DNA of 64,000 nt from Sulfolobales archaeon Acd1 (GTDB lineage: Archaea > Thermoproteota > Thermoprotei_A > Sulfolobales > Sulfolobaceae). How positions within the stretch are numbered: the stretch's first letter is position 1; each line of letters opens with the position of its first letter. Location: positions 310,001-374,000 of the forward strand of contig APJY01000002.1 of NCBI GenBank assembly GCA_000389735.1, given 5' to 3'. A model generated the notes under the pieces. It ran no database searches, had not been told where the DNA came from, and saw nothing but the letters and a program-made list of their open reading frames with translations. Position numbers and translations under genes: made by a program. Positions 60,402-64,000 of the stretch are shown here, one piece after another.

Positions 60402-61160
60402 TCAGTAATGATTGTAGGTGTAATTTAATGCGTTGTAATAGCTGTCCGGGTCGCCCACGTTTAGCCATCTCTCCTTCTCCAGTAGTATGCCGTAAACCTC
60501 CCCTCCCTGCTCTATGAGCCTCTGGATACCATAAGTGAGCTCCAGCTCCCCGGAGTCCACCTTCACTTCTCTCAGGGCCTTGAAGATCTTGGGCTTGAAG
60601 ACGTAAACAGCGGAAATGGCTACGTCGCTTTTCGGCTCTGGGGGCTTCTCCTCCGCTCCAGTTACCCTGAACAGCTTGTGGCCCATGAACTCGCCTAGCT
60701 CGACGTAGGTCACTATCCCGTACCTTTTGGGGTTGGATACCTTCCTCAGCAGTAGGATACCGTCAGGCTCGCTCTGCTCGAACAGGCTAGCGGCCTCCAC
60801 GTAACCTCCGGTGAGGACGCCGTCATCCGCGTGGACGAAGAAGGGTTCCGTCCCCGCGAAGTCCTCGGCCCTGAGGACCGCGTCGCCGAAACCCTTCGGC
60901 TCCTCCTGGAAGACGAACGTGACGCCCCGCTCGAAGAGGTAGTCCATGAGCAACTTCCCGTGTTTTCCCACCACCAGGCAGAACTTCTCCACTCCAGCAG
61001 AAGACAAGTTCTCGGCGATCAGGTCTATCACGGGCCTCATGACCTTCTTGCCGTCCTCCGTCCTGAAGAGCGGGATCAGGGCCTTAGGTAGTACTGAGGT
61101 TATGAACTTCATCCTGCTGCCCTTGCCGGCTGCCGTTATCACCGCCTTCCTTACCTTCAT
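60402..61160 (-). CDS. Sugar-phosphate nucleotidyltransferase
   Basis: 252 residues with the nucleotidyltransferase loop AVITAAGKGSRMKFITSVLPKAL near 6-28 (GxGxRMxxxT...PK) and the active-site strand EPFFVHADDGVLTGG near 105-119. C-terminal WLNVGDPDSYYNAL. Similar to UTP/dTTP:glucose-1-phosphate transferases, without an acyltransferase domain. Makes activated sugars for glycosylation, consistent with the neighbouring mannosyltransferase and hexokinase. Overlaps the mannosyltransferase gene by 77 nt. Confidence 0.88.
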   Translation of the reverse strand: MKVRKAVITAAGKGSRMKFITSVLPKALIPLFRTEDGKKVMRPVIDLIAENLSSAGVEKFCLVVGKHGKLLMDYLFERGVTFVFQEEPKGFGDAVLRAEDFAGTEPFFVHADDGVLTGGYVEAASLFEQSEPDGILLLRKVSNPKRYGIVTYVELGEFMGHKLFRVTGAEEKPPEPKSDVAISAVYVFKPKIFKALREVKVDSGELELTYGIQRLIEQGGEVYGILLEKERWLNVGDPDSYYNALNYTYNHY

Positions 61161-62301
61161 GGGAAGTCCTCGCCTTTCTGGATGATATGATGTCTAAAGC
61201 TCTTTTGGAGATGAAGAAGGCTCCAGCAACGGTCGTCACGTCGACGAAGGGCTCGAAGTCGGCGACGTAGAAGCTGAAGAGTGTGCTGTTGCCACCGAAG
61301 TAGACGAGTACGAAAGACAGCCACTCGATCCAGCCGGCTAACGTTATCACGCTGAGCTCGAGCTTCCTGACCAGCGTCAACGCTAAGACGCTGACTATCA
61401 CCCACGCTATCATAATCGGCGGGGAGGTCGAAGCGAAGAGGCTGAGGTGTCCGAAGGTCCCCATGTAGAAGGGATGGACGTTGAGGAACCAGTCCCAGGG
61501 GGTGCTGATCTGGCTCGTGGCGCTCGAGCTTATGTGTCCCGAGGTCAGGTCCCAGCTGATCTCATGGAGGAAAGACTGACGCAGCCATCCGACTGGACCT
61601 CCAAGATAAACCATGATTGGGATGGCCAAAAGGACGTAAACGAGCGTCGGAGTCAGCACGCCCCAGATTAGCCTCTTTAACCTATCGCTGTAGAGGTAGG
61701 TCAGGTAGAAGAGGAAGGGTAGCAGGAGGAAGTAGGACGACTCCTTAGAGCTGAAGGCTAGTCCCAAGAAAATGGACGCAAGCTTCGGCCTCCTGGAAAT
61801 GAGGAAGTAGAAGGCGGCTATGGAGAAGAAGGCGACGTAAATGTCGAGCATCGCTACTCCGTGCATTACCCAGAGGATAGGGTCTAGTGCCGTTACTACT
61901 CCTCCAGCGATCCCGAAGACCGTCGCCCAAGGCTCAAGGCAGACCAGTTTCCTTACGGTCAATGAGACGAAGACCAGGATCAGGTCGCCCAGGATCCAGC
62001 TGGGTGCCCTGAAGGCCACGAACCGGTAGCCGAAGGCCAGCTCGAAGATCCCCATTATGTACTTGCCCAGGGGAGGGTGCTCTGGGTTAACGTAGCCCGT
62101 AACGTTAGCCGGGGTCCAGGGAGAGACGATTTCAGGCTGAACGTGAAAGACGTAGCTGAGGATGTTATAAGCGGAGGCAGGGTAGTACACCTCATCGCTA
62201 ATGTAGCTGTTAATGGGAGCGAAGGTAACCACGGTGAAGTAGGTGTAGAGGGCGACGAGGACTGCGAGGGAAGCCCAAAAAACGGCGTCTAACTTCCTCA
62301 A
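61084..62301 (-). CDS. GT39/dolichyl-phosphate-mannose mannosyltransferase family membrane protein
   Basis: 405 residues with about nine hydrophobic helices. The first outer loop carries SDEVYYPASAYN (residues 35-46) with the Asp-Glu pair typical of GT-C lipid-linked sugar transferases (PMT family), then GYVNPEHPPLGKYIMG. A cytosolic helix-turn-helix-like basic tail follows (SSRKARTSHEGKEGGDNGSRQGQQ). Probably involved in S-layer or surface-protein glycosylation. Its end overlaps the sugar nucleotidyltransferase start by 77 nt in another frame. Confidence 0.8.
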   Translation of the reverse strand: MRKLDAVFWASLAVLVALYTYFTVVTFAPINSYISDEVYYPASAYNILSYVFHVQPEIVSPWTPANVTGYVNPEHPPLGKYIMGIFELAFGYRFVAFRAPSWILGDLILVFVSLTVRKLVCLEPWATVFGIAGGVVTALDPILWVMHGVAMLDIYVAFFSIAAFYFLISRRPKLASIFLGLAFSSKESSYFLLLPFLFYLTYLYSDRLKRLIWGVLTPTLVYVLLAIPIMVYLGGPVGWLRQSFLHEISWDLTSGHISSSATSQISTPWDWFLNVHPFYMGTFGHLSLFASTSPPIMIAWVIVSVLALTLVRKLELSVITLAGWIEWLSFVLVYFGGNSTLFSFYVADFEPFVDVTTVAGAFFISKRALDIISSRKARTSHEGKEGGDNGSRQGQQDEVHNLSTT

Positions 62302-62339
62302 GCGTGCTCACTGTGGGGGTAACAGCGTTCTATTTCAGG

Positions 62340-63161
62340 TTATTCCAAAAGCTTCACGGCCTCCTCGGGGCTCTTTCCCTCGTGGACTACCGCTGAGACC
62401 GCCCTGGCCATCCTCTCAACGTTCTTCGCTCCCCAGACGTTCCTGCCGACGGTCACTCCAGAGGCGCCAGCCTCTATCGCGTCCCTCAGCATCTTCAGGA
62501 ACTCCAGGTCGGTCTTCGTCTTAGGGCCTCCCCTTATCAATATGGGCGCGAAGGCCACCTCAACCACTTCCCTGAAGCTCTCCTTATCGCCCGTGTAATC
62601 GACCTTCAGCAAATCCGCCCCCAGCTCCGAGGCCATCCTCGTGACGTACTTCACGAGCTCCTTCTCCCTGACGCTGTCCGGGTTATCTGGCCTGACGAAC
62701 AGGGGCTCGACGATGAAGGGGATCCCGTAGTCTTCGGCCTCTTTCCTTAAGCTAGCTAGGGCCTCCAGGTTATAGCCCTCCACCCCGTCCTCGCCGTAGC
62801 CAACCACGTAATAGGTGACCACCGCGTCGGCACCGTGGTTAATCGCGTCTTTCAGCTCGTAAAGAACCGAGTAGTAGCCGGAGCCGTAGGGCTTGTAGTT
62901 ACCCCTCCAGACGTTCGCCGTGTCTAGCCTCGCGATTATCATGGGCGAGTTCCTGCTGAAGAAGTTCTCCTTCACCAGTCTCAACATTGCTGGGGTCATC
63001 TGAAGGGCGTCCGGCCCGTTGCCAACTAACTTCCTGACCACCTCGGCTGCCCTTTCAATACCTTTAAGCGGTCCCATGACCAGGCCGTGGTCCAGGGCCA
63101 CTACGAAGGCCTTACCCCTCTCGAGGAGTCTCCGCATCCTGATTTCTTTACCAACGCTCAC
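62340..63161 (-). CDS. Class I aldolase, DhnA/ADH-synthase (FBA class I) family
   Basis: 273 residues, TIM barrel. Schiff-base lysine in ADLLKVDYTGDK near 196-207, earlier strands VVALDHGLVMGPLKG near 20-34 and IIARLDTANVW, and GGPKTKTDLEFLK near 226-238. The family includes archaeal fructose-bisphosphate aldolase, DHNA synthase and LacD. Sulfolobales make FBP with a bifunctional aldolase/phosphatase, so the substrate here is open. GTG 63161 is chosen because TATA GATTTAATG (63185-63193) predicts initiation there; the frame is open 7 codons further. Confidence 0.82.
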   Translation of the reverse strand: MSVGKEIRMRRLLERGKAFVVALDHGLVMGPLKGIERAAEVVRKLVGNGPDALQMTPAMLRLVKENFFSRNSPMIIARLDTANVWRGNYKPYGSGYYSVLYELKDAINHGADAVVTYYVVGYGEDGVEGYNLEALASLRKEAEDYGIPFIVEPLFVRPDNPDSVREKELVKYVTRMASELGADLLKVDYTGDKESFREVVEVAFAPILIRGGPKTKTDLEFLKMLRDAIEAGASGVTVGRNVWGAKNVERMARAVSAVVHEGKSPEEAVKLLE

Positions 63162-63211
63162 GCCCTGAATTCCGGAACCCACATTAAATCGTTTTTAGGG
63201 CCCGGGATCCC

Positions 63212-64000
63212 TCACTCCTCCTCCTTGGCCTGCCTCGCCATGTCGAGGACCTCTACGTATATGAACCCCGCCAGGACCCAGAGGAGGAAGACGTTAATAT
63301 AGTAGGCGGGCACAGAGGACGCCGAAGTCAGGATGATGTAAACGGTCAGGATCGTTCCGGTAAGCGCTATGCTCAGCTCGAACAACCTCTTCCTCAGCCT
63401 CTTGAGGGAGATCTTGAGGAGCGCCAAGTCCGTTATAATGTGGGCCACCAGACCGCCGAGCATGGAGATGTAAGCGAGGACCACGAAAGCGTTGAGGAGG
63501 CCTAGGGTGAGGACGGTCGAGTAGAGTAATATCGCGTAGGCCGCCAGGGTGGCAATGAGGGCGTTTATAGGTCCGACCTTAGGCTTAAAAGCCTTGAACG
63601 CCTGGTGCACGAAGCCGTAGTAGCTCAAGCCGTAGAGGGTCCTGCTCGACGCAATCATGTAACTCATGGTCGCCAGGATACCGTCGTTGATAGCGGCGAA
63701 CAGGGCGAACGCCATGGTTAAGATACCGTACTCGTGGCCAACCAGGTTTATGACGGCATAGTCGGTGGACAAGTTCACTTGCCTATAGTAAAGGTAGTCG
63801 GCGATGCCGTACGTGTCGAAAGCCGCCAGGCCTCCGCCCAATAATATAACAATGATTATCGCCATGGGGATCGTCCTCTTGGGGTTCTTGGCTTCCCCGG
63901 AGACGGGAGCTATGGAGCCGTAGCCCGTGGGGATCCCCGCCCCGAATATTATCGCGGTCGCCAGGTCACTCGTGGGGATTTCCGTTTGAAAGGGATTATA
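63212..64000 (-). CDS. APC-family permease, N-terminal part cut by window edge
   Basis: 263 codons, open at the window end. Reads continuously from 64000 as YNPFQTEIPTSDLATAI and FGAGIPTGYGSIAP, then NPKRTIPMAIIIVIL, a typical APC superfamily middle segment (helices 6-7, conserved E-x-N/K-P-x-R-x-I-P motif GEAKNPKRTIP). Six hydrophobic helices follow, and the end (MARQAKEEE) is polar. About 200 N-terminal residues must lie outside the window. Substrate unknown. Confidence 0.85.
   Translation of the reverse strand, partial: YNPFQTEIPTSDLATAIIFGAGIPTGYGSIAPVSGEAKNPKRTIPMAIIIVILLGGGLAAFDTYGIADYLYYRQVNLSTDYAVINLVGHEYGILTMAFALFAAINDGILATMSYMIASSRTLYGLSYYGFVHQAFKAFKPKVGPINALIATLAAYAILLYSTVLTLGLLNAFVVLAYISMLGGLVAHIITDLALLKISLKRLRKRLFELSIALTGTILTVYIILTSASSVPAYYINVFLLWVLAGFIYVEVLDMARQAKEEE

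Overview
The window is a gene-dense stretch of an archaeal chromosome from the Sulfolobales (Thermoproteota). Evidence for this includes archaeal replication and translation genes (MCM, Gins23, Cdc6/Orc1, RfcS/RfcL, aRF1, TmcA, CDP-archaeol synthase, proteasome beta), a BHB-type intron in a tRNA-Leu, many promoters with a TATA box about 26 nt before the start codon (leaderless mRNAs), Sulfolobales-type sulfide:quinone oxidoreductase with its DUF1641 partner, a DUF973 protein, an acryloyl-CoA reductase of the 3-hydroxypropionate/4-hydroxybutyrate CO2-fixation type, and a Sulfolobus-type hexokinase. Base composition is GC-richer than Sulfolobus proper; I do not assign a genus.

Layout. 0-9.9 kb: purine salvage (MTA phosphorylase, a PRTase), release factor aRF1, a solute symporter, tRNA-Leu, thymidylate kinase and an RNA 5'-kinase operon, a RecA-like ATPase and CarS. 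10-18.7 kb: information-processing block with mcm-gins23, a THUMP protein, cdc6-2 with a small winged-helix gene, moaC, rfcL-rfcS and psmB. 18.7-23.2 kb: amidase, acryloyl-CoA reductase and three unknown genes. 23.2-28.6 kb: an AT-richer accessory island with a DUF973 membrane protein, small zinc and unknown proteins, a Doc-type Fic protein with a truncated winged-helix gene upstream, a decayed XPD-like helicase and a mobile-type AAA ATPase; two related ~100-bp intergenic elements flank it. 28.6-38.7 kb: transporters, SQR-DUF1641 and a lone molybdopterin-binding large subunit. 38.7-42 kb: nadC/nadB/nadA. 42-49 kb: a repeat-rich surface protein, a nickel-type transporter and an ABC-2 transporter. 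49-56 kb: a molybdopterin oxidoreductase, XdhC-like protein, nadM, gamma-glutamyltransferase and an APC permease with a TATA box bracketed by an inverted repeat. 56-64 kb: TmcA, MazG-like, hexokinase, sugar nucleotidyltransferase, GT39-type mannosyltransferase, an aldolase and a partial permease.

The most striking observation is in the release factor gene. Its conserved N-terminal coding region has no in-frame start; the only well-placed ATG (26 nt after a TATA box) lies one frame away and reads ATG AGT CTT TAG C. A +1 slip at CTT TAG C joins the frames and gives a full-length 369-residue aRF1. This is the same arrangement as the bacterial prfB autoregulatory frameshift (CTT TGA C), here with the stop codon UAG that aRF1 itself reads. 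It may be a programmed frameshift in an archaeal release factor, or a simple indel; the sequence alone cannot decide.
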